Positions 1 through 6,921 of a stretch of 9,012 nt of DNA are shown in pieces; the stretch's first letter is position 1, and each line of letters begins with the position of its first letter. The stretch lies in NCBI GenBank assembly GCA_030638455.1, contig DAOWEP010000017.1, forward strand, positions 1 through 9,012, written 5' to 3'. A program made the translations under genes and the position numbers. The notes beneath the pieces are model-generated. The model saw nothing but the letters and a program-made list of their open reading frames with translations. It did no database searches and was not told the DNA's origin. This DNA comes from Gammaproteobacteria bacterium (GTDB lineage: Bacteria > Pseudomonadota > Gammaproteobacteria > DAOWEP01).

Positions 1-701
1 TCTGGAGTTTTATTGTTGCCATCCTGATATTTGCACTCGGGGGTGGTATATCCATCTATGAAGGCATACAGCATTTGTTGCATCCTTCTGAGATGAAAAA
101 CCCGATGATTAACTACATCGTACTCGGCCTGGCGATGATCTTTGAAGGTGGTGCCTGGGCTTTTGCCTTACGTGAATTCAGTCGCGCCAAGGGTAAGTGG
201 GGGTATATTGAAGCCGTGCAACGAGCCAAGGATCCTTCGATTTTCGTCGTGCTGTTTGAGGATTCAGCGGCCATGTTGGGCCTGTTGGTGGCCTTTGTCG
301 GTATCGCACTGGCCCAGTACACGGGCTTCCTGTACTTTGATGGCCTCGCTTCGATCATTATTGGACTTATCTTGATTGGCACTGCGATCTGGTTGGCTTA
401 TGAAACAAAGGGACTGCTCATTGGTGAAAGTGCTAATCTTGATGTAGTAAAAGGTATCAGGATGATTTTACAGTCCAGTCCGATTATTGATCAGGTTAAC
501 GAGGTGTTAACCATGCACATGGGACCCGATTTTATTCTGGCTAATCTAAGTGTGGATTTTAGAAACAGCATAACGGCAGATGAAGTTGAGCGTACTATTG
601 CGGCACTCGACCAGGCAATCAAGCAACAATATCCACAGGTTAAGCGAATATTTATTGAAGCTGAAAAATCAACCAGCGATAAAAGAGGGCTGATGGATTG
701 A
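1..701 (+). CDS. Cation diffusion facilitator (CDF) family transporter, 5'-truncated by window edge
   Basis: This is the C-terminal part of a CDF (cation efflux) protein, which exports divalent metals such as Zn2+, Fe2+ or Mn2+ across the inner membrane by exchange with protons. The frame is open from base 3, so the real start lies to the left of the window. Visible in order: a hydrophobic segment (bases 3-60), a helix with NYIVLGLAMIFEGGAWAFA (bases 111-167), a helix starting LFEDSAAMLGLLVAFVG (bases about 252-330), and a last helix after FDGLASIIIG (bases about 340-410) that carries the conserved Asp-x-x-x-Ser-type metal-site region. A soluble domain of about 95 residues with the ferredoxin-like CDF C-terminal pattern (GESANLDVVKGIRMIL onward) follows. 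The EDSAA motif in place of the usual His-x-x-x-Asp resembles the ZnT9/SLC30A9-like branch, so the metal is uncertain. No clear terminator follows the stop codon. Confidence 0.88.
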   Translation, partial: WSFIVAILIFALGGGISIYEGIQHLLHPSEMKNPMINYIVLGLAMIFEGGAWAFALREFSRAKGKWGYIEAVQRAKDPSIFVVLFEDSAAMLGLLVAFVGIALAQYTGFLYFDGLASIIIGLILIGTAIWLAYETKGLLIGESANLDVVKGIRMILQSSPIIDQVNEVLTMHMGPDFILANLSVDFRNSITADEVERTIAALDQAIKQQYPQVKRIFIEAEKSTSDKRGLMD

Positions 702-855
702 AAGTAAATAACTGGCTTCTGGATCTGAAATTACTGATTAAGGTTTAATGTAACCAAACAAATAATAGGGTAAGACTGCTACAGTGCCTCCATGCACACG
801 CAGCATAAAGTCATCCATGGCTAAATCTTGAATAAAACTGATTGTTACCTTGGCA

Positions 856-869
856 CTAGCATGAAAAAC
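856..869 (+). repeat. 14-bp direct repeat, left copy (CTAGCATGAAAAAC)
   Basis: This perfect 14-base match to 3636-3649 covers the ATG of the hydrolase relic. The two copies lie 2,780 bases apart and bracket the phosphorylase/phosphatase pair. Similarity of about 80% continues rightward for some 50 bases but does not extend leftward. Confidence 0.75.
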
Positions 870-929
870 CCATTCATTAAAATCACTTTTATTCTGGTTG
901 TTAGTTATATCCTTTTTTACGGTTTTTGA
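861..929 (+). pseudogene. Displaced 5' end of an alpha/beta hydrolase gene (22 codons, then stop)
   Basis: An ATG here opens 22 codons (MKNPFIKITFILVVSYIL, then FYGF and TGA) that match the first codons of the intact hydrolase at 3641 (MKNSFIRIALILVVSYLL). Counted by hand, 51 of the first 63 bases agree; 10 of the 12 differences are transitions and 4 of the 11 changed codons are synonymous. The 5 bases before ATG (CTAGC) are also shared. The similarity stops at about base 920, and the rest of the hydrolase is absent. I infer a remnant left by insertion or deletion. A live 22-residue membrane peptide is possible, because it is hydrophobic with a basic N-terminus, but no Shine-Dalgarno sequence precedes it. 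The rest of the 702-985 gap shows no convincing gene. Confidence 0.7.
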
Positions 930-945
930 TAAAATTGCCATGTAG

Positions 946-973
946 TTGGCCACGAAAAAAAAGTATACATAAT
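946..973 (+). promoter_or_regulatory. Weak candidate promoter for the phosphorylase gene
   Basis: TTGGCC (946-951), a 16-base spacer and CATAAT (968-973) give 4/6 and 5/6 matches to sigma-70 consensus. Transcription would start near 980, almost on the GGGAG ribosome site (979-983), so the leader would be very short. An A8 run at 955-962 lies in the spacer. This is pattern matching only. Confidence 0.22.
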
Positions 974-985
974 TAAGCGGGAGCT

Positions 986-2752
986 ATGAAAACCGAAGCC
1001 ATGTCATCAAAAATAGACTTACCGAAAGGCGTAATATTTAATGCTTACCCTGACAGCATTGGCCGAAAACTGTCTGATATAGCTCGTATGCTCAAGATGC
1101 CGGAATTCAAAGATGTTTTTTCTTTGTTCTACGTCCTTCCTACCATTTTTAACAGTGATTTGGATCGCGGCTTTTCTATCATAGATTACGATCTCAATAA
1201 TGAGCTTGTTTCCCGGGAAGATTTAGAGGAGCTCCATGAACTCAATGTCATGTTCAAGTTTGATCTCGTTTTGAACCACCTCTCCGTAGGCTCTCCCCAG
1301 TTTCAGGATCTATTGAAGCATGGGGACGAATCAAAATATAAGAACTTCTTTATTGATTGGAACGAATTCTGGCGTTCACACGGAGAGATGAGCCCTGATG
1401 GTCACGTGATACCACATGAAGAACATCTAGAGAAACTTTTCATGAGAAAACCTGGCCTTCCGATATTGAAAGTACACTTTCCGGATGGATCCGACAGACC
1501 TTATTGGAATACGTTTTATCAGAAGGTTGCTTATCACGAGGTCACCGCCCACTATCTGCTACAGTCATTAGGGATCGAAGAACTCACACACGAGGACGCG
1601 GAGAACATTGCAACGATCTTGAATGATGTATTGAATGCGAAGCGGGATATTAGCGAAATAGATTTAGGCGACTTTTCCCATCACAAAGATGATATTGTTT
1701 CCGTTGTTGAGCAGAACCGTAAATATTTGGGACAAATGGATTTAAACGCTCAATCGCAAGAGGTCTGGGATTTTTATGATGAGACCTTAAAGAAGTTACG
1801 TGACCACGGCGGGAAGCTTGTCAGGCTTGATGCATTCGCTTATGTACACAAGGAACCGGGTAAGGTCAATTTCTTCAATAAACCCGGCACGTGGGAGTAC
1901 CTGGCGAGAGTGAAAGAGATAGCCGACAAGTATGACTTGGTTTTGCTGCCTGAAATACATTCTGAGTATGGCTCTGGGCTCCATGAAGAAGTGGCTGCCA
2001 AAGGATTCCCCATCTACGACTTTTTCTTTCCCAGTTTGGTTATTGATGCTTTGGATCGGGGAACAAACAGACATCTTCTGCGCTGGATTGACGAGCTAAT
2101 AGAGAAAAATATCAAAACGATTAACATGCTTGGGTCTCATGATGGCATTCCTGTCCTTGACTTGAAAGGGACAAATAATGCCGGCGTTTCAACAGAGGGA
2201 TTATTAAGCGATAAAGAGATCGACACAGTCATCGAAAGAATAATGGACAGGGGTGGCAGAGTAAAAAACCTATATGGACCGGATGGTAAGAAAATATCGT
2301 ATTATCAGGTAAATGCAACGTTCTTCAGTGCGTTGGGTGAAGACGAGCGAAAGTTGCGTCTTGCCCGAGCAATTCAAATGTTTATGCCGGGTATACCGCA
2401 AGTGTGGTATCTGGATCTATTTGCCGGCAAGAACGATTACACAGCCGCGGACAAAGCCGGTACGGCGGGTCATAAAGAAATCAATCGCACAACTCTCACA
2501 AATAGCGATATCGAAAATGGACTCAAACAAACTGTTGTGCGAGACCAACTTAAGCTCATGAGGCTGCGCAATACATCGCCTGCCTTTGACGGTGAGTTGA
2601 CGGTAAATAACACAGATGAGAATCGCCTACACTTAACCTGGAAACATCAGGAGTGTGTGGCGACGTTGAACGCCGACTTGCGCGACTACAGCTTTAGCAT
2701 TACACATAAGGAAAATGCCAGTGACGAAAATGTGATCCGGCACTTCGATTAG
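986..2752 (+). CDS. GH13 subfamily 18 glycoside phosphorylase (sucrose phosphorylase-like), acceptor unknown
   Basis: Members of this family reversibly split an alpha-glucoside with phosphate into glucose 1-phosphate and a free acceptor; known acceptors are fructose, fructose 6-phosphate, glycerate and glycerol. The (beta/alpha)8 barrel is complete: DRGF (60-63), LVLNHLS with His98, nucleophile Asp282 in VRLDAF, acid/base Glu323 in LLPEIH, and transition-state Asp386 in GSHDG. The family signatures YDFFFPSLVIDAL, YYQVNATFFSALGED and PGIPQVWYLDLFAGKND are all present. At 588 residues it is longer than the roughly 490-505 of sucrose phosphorylase, mainly because of a helical insertion at about 178-248. 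Compared from memory with the Bifidobacterium enzyme, the acceptor residues Arg135 and Asp342 appear as Lys155 and Ser438, so sucrose is an unlikely substrate. The protein has no signal peptide and should be cytoplasmic. The start at 986 has GGGAG only 2 bases upstream; Met6 (1001) is an alternative. It is probably co-transcribed with the phosphatase 34 bases downstream. Confidence 0.88.
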   Translation: MKTEAMSSKIDLPKGVIFNAYPDSIGRKLSDIARMLKMPEFKDVFSLFYVLPTIFNSDLDRGFSIIDYDLNNELVSREDLEELHELNVMFKFDLVLNHLSVGSPQFQDLLKHGDESKYKNFFIDWNEFWRSHGEMSPDGHVIPHEEHLEKLFMRKPGLPILKVHFPDGSDRPYWNTFYQKVAYHEVTAHYLLQSLGIEELTHEDAENIATILNDVLNAKRDISEIDLGDFSHHKDDIVSVVEQNRKYLGQMDLNAQSQEVWDFYDETLKKLRDHGGKLVRLDAFAYVHKEPGKVNFFNKPGTWEYLARVKEIADKYDLVLLPEIHSEYGSGLHEEVAAKGFPIYDFFFPSLVIDALDRGTNRHLLRWIDELIEKNIKTINMLGSHDGIPVLDLKGTNNAGVSTEGLLSDKEIDTVIERIMDRGGRVKNLYGPDGKKISYYQVNATFFSALGEDERKLRLARAIQMFMPGIPQVWYLDLFAGKNDYTAADKAGTAGHKEINRTTLTNSDIENGLKQTVVRDQLKLMRLRNTSPAFDGELTVNNTDENRLHLTWKHQECVATLNADLRDYSFSITHKENASDENVIRHFD

Positions 2753-2786
2753 ACGAGAATAGGCCAGCGAGATCGACTTTTCGTAG

Positions 2787-3617
2787 ATGACCAAAATGAA
2801 AATATTAGCAACTGATCTAGACAGAACATTGCTCCCAAATGGGAGTTGGGAGAGTGATAGTGAAGCCATTAGTTTGTTTAATGACCTGACAGAAAAAAAC
2901 GACGTACTCGTCGTTTATGTAACGGGACGAAATCTTGCTCTCACCGAGCATGCGATAAAAGAATTTGGAGTCAGGTACCCAAATATTCTGTGCGCTGATG
3001 TAGGTACTTCGATTAGAAAGTATGAGAATGGTGAATGGAAGCTTGATGATGGTTGGATTGACCTTGTCAAGAGGGAGAGTCCAGGGTGGGATGCTATGGC
3101 AATAAGAGATGCGGTGGCCGGTATTGATGGTATGCGGGAGCAGGAAAGTGAGCATCTGAACCAGTTCAAGCAGAGTTACTATGTTGAACATGAAAAAAAG
3201 GATCAGGTGTTAAAAAAAGTTGATGAACTGGTAAAGGGAAAGTTTGATGAAGTAATCGTATACAGTTTTGATTCACAGGACGGGAAAGGGCTCCTCGATT
3301 TTTTACCTGCAAGTGCAACAAAACAGACTGCCTTAGAGTATGTGGCTGAGGAGTTCGGTGCTGCGAAAGAGGATGTTGTATTTTGCGGGGACAGCGGGAA
3401 CGATATCTTTCCTCTGACAGCAGGGTTTTGCGGTGTTCTTGTGAAGAATGCCGATGATCAATTGGTAGAAAATGTAAAAAAGGCAATGAATCAGAACCCG
3501 GAATTGAAGGCGTATTTCGCAAAAGGGGATTTCAAGGGTTTGAAAGGATATTATACGAGCGGCGTGATTGAAGGGGCCTATTATTATGGGGTTTTTGATG
3601 GTGCCATGGAGAGGTAG
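2787..3617 (+). CDS. HAD-IIB phosphatase, sucrose-6-phosphate phosphatase (S6PP)-like
   Basis: This is a cytoplasmic Mg2+-dependent HAD phosphatase of 276 residues. All four HAD motifs are visible: DLDRT with nucleophile Asp10 and Asp12 (motif I), TGR with Thr46 (II), Lys179 in the ATKQTAL segment (III), and GDSGND at 201-206 (IV). The DVGTSI segment (71-76) and the C2-type cap between motifs II and III resemble sucrose-phosphate and mannosyl/glucosyl-3-phosphoglycerate phosphatases, which release phosphate from a sugar-phosphate conjugate. The start codon is 34 bases after the phosphorylase stop on the same strand, so an operon is likely. The pair suggests one pathway in which a phosphorylated glucoside is dephosphorylated and the glucoside is then split by the phosphorylase. 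No matching glycosyltransferase lies in the window. The ribosome site is weak, and Met4 (2796) is an alternative start. The exact substrate cannot be read from the sequence. Confidence 0.82.
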   Translation: MTKMKILATDLDRTLLPNGSWESDSEAISLFNDLTEKNDVLVVYVTGRNLALTEHAIKEFGVRYPNILCADVGTSIRKYENGEWKLDDGWIDLVKRESPGWDAMAIRDAVAGIDGMREQESEHLNQFKQSYYVEHEKKDQVLKKVDELVKGKFDEVIVYSFDSQDGKGLLDFLPASATKQTALEYVAEEFGAAKEDVVFCGDSGNDIFPLTAGFCGVLVKNADDQLVENVKKAMNQNPELKAYFAKGDFKGLKGYYTSGVIEGAYYYGVFDGAMER

Positions 3618-3635
3618 GAAGTTTAGGTCGAATAG

Positions 3636-3649
3636 CTAGCATGAAAAAC
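3636..3649 (+). repeat. 14-bp direct repeat, right copy (CTAGCATGAAAAAC)
   Basis: This is the partner of 856-869 and covers the start codon of the intact hydrolase. It marks the right boundary of the segment that separates the two hydrolase 5' ends. Confidence 0.75.
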
Positions 3650-4468
3650 TCATTTATTAGAATCGCCCTTATCCTGGTCGTTAGTTACCTCCTTTTTTGC
3701 GCTTATCTGTTTGTTAACCAGCGGTCCTATATCTATTTTCCTCGGCCGGGCTTGCAGAATGAATGGAGCGTGATAACCGATGGTGTGTCTGTATTTGAAT
3801 TAAATAATCAAGGTATAACGTTAAGAGGGTGGGCGCTTAATAAGGACAGACACCAGGCAATTATTTATTTTGGCGGTAATGCAGAAAGGGTTGAGGCAAA
3901 TATTCCGGAGTTTCGTAAGACATTTTCTGGTCATAGTGTTTATTTAGCACCTTATCGTGGCTATGGTGGAATCGAAGGAACGGCCACTGAAGAAAACTTA
4001 TATTCAGATGCACTGGCAATCTATGATGAGGTTGCCAAACGACATGCTGAAATCTTTATAATAGGAAGAAGCCTTGGCAGTGGTGTGGCGACCTACCTTG
4101 CTTCAGTCAGAAAAGTAGATAAGCTGATTCTGGTGACGCCATTTGACAGCATGGTAAACCTGGCTCGGGAGTTTTATCCGTTATTTCCGGTTGGTCTGTT
4201 CCTGATCGATCAATATGATTCTGCCAGCCGGGTGGGTCAGCTGGAGTCGCAAACTCTGGTAATGGTGGCAGGTAAGGATGAAATTGTCCCGCGACAGAAT
4301 ACAGAGCGCTTGTTATCAGCGTTTAAGCCTGATCATTTAACGGTGAAGGTGATTGATCAGGCGACACATAATTCTATTTCTACATATCCTGAGTATTTAA
4401 AAACGTTGGCTGATTTTGTAAATAATAGTGGAATACCTGGTTCAGGCCAGAATAAAAAGCCCCTGTAA
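3641..4468 (+). CDS. Alpha/beta hydrolase with N-terminal membrane anchor (BEM46/ABHD13-like)
   Basis: This 275-residue serine hydrolase is probably anchored in the inner membrane by one N-terminal helix (residues about 5-26, preceded by Lys and Arg), with the catalytic domain likely outside the cytoplasm. The catalytic triad is readable: nucleophile Ser144 in GRSLGSG, Asp213 in GKDEIVP and His243 in ATHNS. The YFGGN segment (76-80) is the likely oxyanion loop, and PYRGYGG (104-110) is typical of this family. The substrate (ester, thioester or lipid) is unknown. The gene begins 23 bases after the phosphatase stop but has no good Shine-Dalgarno sequence close to ATG, so it may be read through from the cassette. 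Its 5' end is duplicated at 861. It ends 3 bases before the stop codon of the convergent antiporter gene. Confidence 0.85.
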   Translation: MKNSFIRIALILVVSYLLFCAYLFVNQRSYIYFPRPGLQNEWSVITDGVSVFELNNQGITLRGWALNKDRHQAIIYFGGNAERVEANIPEFRKTFSGHSVYLAPYRGYGGIEGTATEENLYSDALAIYDEVAKRHAEIFIIGRSLGSGVATYLASVRKVDKLILVTPFDSMVNLAREFYPLFPVGLFLIDQYDSASRVGQLESQTLVMVAGKDEIVPRQNTERLLSAFKPDHLTVKVIDQATHNSISTYPEYLKTLADFVNNSGIPGSGQNKKPL

Positions 4469-4471
4469 GAC

Positions 4472-5713
4472 TCATTCGTCCCGGTTTGTTATCCTGACCA
4501 GTTTTCCAATCGTAAGTCCCTGTACCAGGATTGAAAACACTACGATCACATACGTAATGGCCAGAATTACCTGGCGCTCATCTCCTGGTGGGAGTGATAG
4601 CGCAAGCGCGACGGATATGCCGCCACGCAGCCCGCCCCATGTTAGTATTTTGACTGCATTGGGTGAGAATTCGCGCGTATACCTCATTAGGCCAATCGGT
4701 AAACCGACACTGATAAACCGGGCCACAAGTACCAGCGGAATTAACAACAGGGAGACGATGAGTACATCCTGGGTGAACGGCAAGATTAGTACTTCGAGTC
4801 CGATCAGGACAAACAGTACCGCATTGAGTATTTCGTCAATCAGTTCCCAGAATGTATCGAGATGATCCCTGGTGTGTTCAGACATGGCAAACGCACGCCC
4901 ATGGTTGCCGATGAGTAAACCGGCGACCACGACGGTGATTGGTCCTGATACATGGATGGCGCTGGCCAGGGAATAGCCACCCATGACTAATGCCAATGTA
5001 ACCAGGATTTCGACCTGATAATTGTCGACCCTTTTTAGCATCTGGTAGGCGAGCCAGCCAATGATGAAGCCAAATACGATACCGCCGATGGCCTCTTCTG
5101 CAAAAAGCAGCGCGATGTGACCGATAGACACTTCGTGGCCACCCGTGGCAATACCAAGCAGTACAATAAACACGACTACCGCTACTCCGTCATTAAACAG
5201 GGATTCACCGGCTATTTTTGTCTCCAGTGTTTTGGGGACTTTGGCTGACTTCAGGATGCCCAGCACTGCAATCGGGTCCGTTGGTGATATCAGTGCGCCA
5301 AATAACAGGCAATAGATAAAGTTGAGCTGTATGCCCAGTTGGTTTAATAAGAAGTAGCTGGCACCACCGATGATGAAGGTAGAGCTAAGAATGCCGAGTG
5401 TAGCCAGGCTGGTGATCACCCACTTTTGTCTTGCCAGATCGTCCAGGTTGATGTGTAGGGCACCGGCAAAGAGTAGAAAACTGAGCATGCCGTGCATTAG
5501 CGCTTCATTGAAATCGATTGCACCTAATAATGACGCAGCCTGCGCTTCAAGTTCACCCAGCCCCAGTTTCCCCGCTATTAATAACAGCAGGGAAAAGATC
5601 AGTGAAATCAGCATGAGGCCAATAGTCGTCGGCAGCTTGATGTAACGAAAGTTAACGAAGCTGAATACGGCTGAAATGGTAATAAGAATGGCAGCGAGAT
5701 TGATGGCGCTCAT
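4472..5713 (-). CDS. CPA1-family Na+/H+ antiporter (NhaP type)
   Basis: This is a complete 413-residue inner-membrane antiporter with about 12-13 hydrophobic segments, exchanging cytoplasmic Na+ (or K+) for external protons in pH and salt homeostasis. Diagnostic residues are TDP (145-147) in ISPTDPIAVLG, the ion-binding pair Asn174-Asp175 in GESLFNDGVAVVVF, and Arg363 in LTWGGLRGGISVALALSLP. The Asn-Asp pair is the signature of electroneutral CPA1/NhaP exchangers, as opposed to Asp-Asp in electrogenic NhaA types. There is no long cytoplasmic C-terminal domain (the protein ends after the last helix in TNRDE), so no TrkA or cNMP regulatory module is attached. The start at 5713 lacks a strong ribosome site; ATG at 5720 is out of frame. 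The 248-base upstream gap could hold its promoter, or it could be read from the cohesin gene. Confidence 0.93.
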   Translation of the reverse strand: MSAINLAAILITISAVFSFVNFRYIKLPTTIGLMLISLIFSLLLLIAGKLGLGELEAQAASLLGAIDFNEALMHGMLSFLLFAGALHINLDDLARQKWVITSLATLGILSSTFIIGGASYFLLNQLGIQLNFIYCLLFGALISPTDPIAVLGILKSAKVPKTLETKIAGESLFNDGVAVVVFIVLLGIATGGHEVSIGHIALLFAEEAIGGIVFGFIIGWLAYQMLKRVDNYQVEILVTLALVMGGYSLASAIHVSGPITVVVAGLLIGNHGRAFAMSEHTRDHLDTFWELIDEILNAVLFVLIGLEVLILPFTQDVLIVSLLLIPLVLVARFISVGLPIGLMRYTREFSPNAVKILTWGGLRGGISVALALSLPPGDERQVILAITYVIVVFSILVQGLTIGKLVRITNRDE

Positions 5714-5804
5714 GTTTCATCCAGTGTTTTATTTTTGATGGTTTGTGGCCTTTCTTTAGAAGATCGGTTCATGTAATTATTGATATTCCCCATGATTATG
5801 AACT

Positions 5805-5837
5805 GTAGGTACACACTGTGAAACGGGTGTGTTCTAC
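5805..5837 (-). other. Imperfect inverted repeat (hairpin) upstream of the antiporter gene
   Basis: ACACAC (5811-5816) and GTGTGT (5827-5832) form a 6-bp stem with a 10-base loop, and the outer parts GTAGG and TCTAC extend it with a T-T mismatch, a wobble and a bulge. On the minus strand it begins at the stop codon of the small ORF 5834-5956. No T-run follows on either strand, so it is not a standard terminator. It could be an operator, an mRNA-stabilising hairpin or chance. Confidence 0.35.
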
Positions 5838-5956
5838 AATTTTCCGATTTCTGCTCTTTCCTTTTTTACAATACTGATCAGATTCGTTTTGTTTTCATCT
5901 GGAAAATGCGCCAGGTTCTGAATATTCTGTGTGTAATCACGCGTATTTTCCAGCAC
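5834..5956 (-). CDS. Possible 40-residue small protein downstream of the cohesin gene
   Basis: A GTG codon 5 bases after the cohesin-gene stop opens 40 codons ending in TAG. The product has ordinary soluble-protein composition, beginning VLENTRDYTQNIQNLAHF and continuing with PDENKTNLISIVKKERAEI. It is mostly charged and polar, likely helical, with no membrane segment. This is more protein-like than expected for an AT-rich intergenic frame. Against it are the GTG start, the lack of a strong Shine-Dalgarno sequence, and a stop codon that falls inside a hairpin. It could be a small downstream cistron, the C-terminal relic of a lost gene, or chance. I do not recognise the family. Confidence 0.3.
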   Translation of the reverse strand: MLENTRDYTQNIQNLAHFPDENKTNLISIVKKERAEIGKL

Positions 5957-5961
5957 CTCAT

Positions 5962-6921
5962 CTACTTCTTACGGTAAACAAAAACCTTGTAGCCTATAAG
6001 TGCCAATATCAGGAACACAATCGTGATCAATAATACCGGGCTATCATCAGTTTTCACCTTATCTATGACGGGAACTGAATTGTTGTCAGTAGTGGATGAT
6101 GCCTGAGTGGCGGGGTGGTAAGAACCCCCTTTATAGTTATTTTCTAAACCCACTTCCGAACTTGCTGTAGAAGGATTTCTTGAACTATCTAACCCGTTGC
6201 GGTAAGAATCAGTTTCTGCATAAGCTTGTTGAGTGTTGCTAATGAAGGTATCAGAATCCCTTTGTTCAGTATTTTCTATAGTGTCAGATTGCTCCCTGTT
6301 GTCTGAAGGCCTGTCAGCAGGTAGATAAACTCCATTATCAGTAGCGGTCTGTTGAGTTTCAGGTTGATCAGTCGCAGCCTGATCGGTTGTAGTCTGTTCG
6401 TCTGTGGTTTGCTCTGCATCAGCTTGATCTTCTTCAGCTTGTGCATTATTGACGAGTACGTTACCTGCCAGATTATTGCTAGTAAATACTACATTCTCCC
6501 CGCCTGTATCGGTGAATGGTTTAACAGGTGATTCAGTAACCGCTATTCCTGCGCTGCCTGAAGCAATCGTATTCAGTACGATTGTAGCTACAGAAATGTC
6601 ACCCTCTATGCCACTAAAGTGGGTAAAGAAAATATCATTAATGATTCCTGCTGCGTTATCAATAATTCCTTCTTTAATTGTAAAATCCCATAATGGGTCT
6701 ACCTGTACACTATTGGCATTAACTACGGCAGGATTAAATGTAAGATCCAGGCCGCCACCATAGATCATAGGGGCATCTGAAAGGGTGATTGAGATGGTTA
6801 TTTGTTCGCCAACGGTATAGCTGGCCTTGTCAGTTTGCACATTGATGGTTGGAGCTGCTACTGTAGTAGCAGACAAGGCCGTTATTATACTAATGAATAT
6901 AAATTGTACCAGAAAAGGCAT
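5962..6921 (-). CDS. Membrane-anchored cohesin-domain surface protein
   Basis: This 319-residue exported protein has a signal peptide (1-23; hydrophobic stretch then TVAA before Pro24), a beta-rich domain at about 24-158 (INVQTDKASYTVGEQITISI, then YGGGLDLTFNPAVV and a final LAGNVLVNN strand), a long Gln/Thr/Asp/Ser-rich disordered linker (159-290), and a C-terminal transmembrane helix (about 295-315) ending in YRKK. The first domain has the cohesin-fold pattern, known from cellulosomal scaffoldins but also from unrelated bacterial surface proteins. The expected topology is the domain outside the cytoplasmic membrane on a flexible stalk with a short basic tail inside. There is no LPXTG motif, as expected for a gram-negative. 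No dockerin partner lies in the window. The start codon has no Shine-Dalgarno sequence and no alternative start lies upstream before the in-frame stop. The ligand is unknown. Confidence 0.75.
   Translation of the reverse strand: MPFLVQFIFISIITALSATTVAAPTINVQTDKASYTVGEQITISITLSDAPMIYGGGLDLTFNPAVVNANSVQVDPLWDFTIKEGIIDNAAGIINDIFFTHFSGIEGDISVATIVLNTIASGSAGIAVTESPVKPFTDTGGENVVFTSNNLAGNVLVNNAQAEEDQADAEQTTDEQTTTDQAATDQPETQQTATDNGVYLPADRPSDNREQSDTIENTEQRDSDTFISNTQQAYAETDSYRNGLDSSRNPSTASSEVGLENNYKGGSYHPATQASSTTDNNSVPVIDKVKTDDSPVLLITIVFLILALIGYKVFVYRKK

Noticed and set aside
738..953. 71-codon minus-strand frame between the CDF gene and the phosphorylase gene
   Set aside because: Its first part is antisense to the hydrolase 5' remnant, so that portion is explained otherwise. 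The last 26 codons from the ATG at 818 look somewhat protein-like (ending YYLFGYIKP), but there is no ribosome site and no family I recognise.
4428..4865. 145-codon plus-strand frame antisense to the antiporter gene
   Set aside because: It is a shadow of the antiporter coding sequence, which has all its family motifs, and the product is a Ser/Thr/Arg-rich string typical of antisense frames.
6380..6470. Repetitive CAG/GTT-like linker coding region as a tandem DNA repeat
   Set aside because: The Thr/Asp/Gln-rich linker is low in complexity at protein level, but the codons vary and no exact repeat unit is present.
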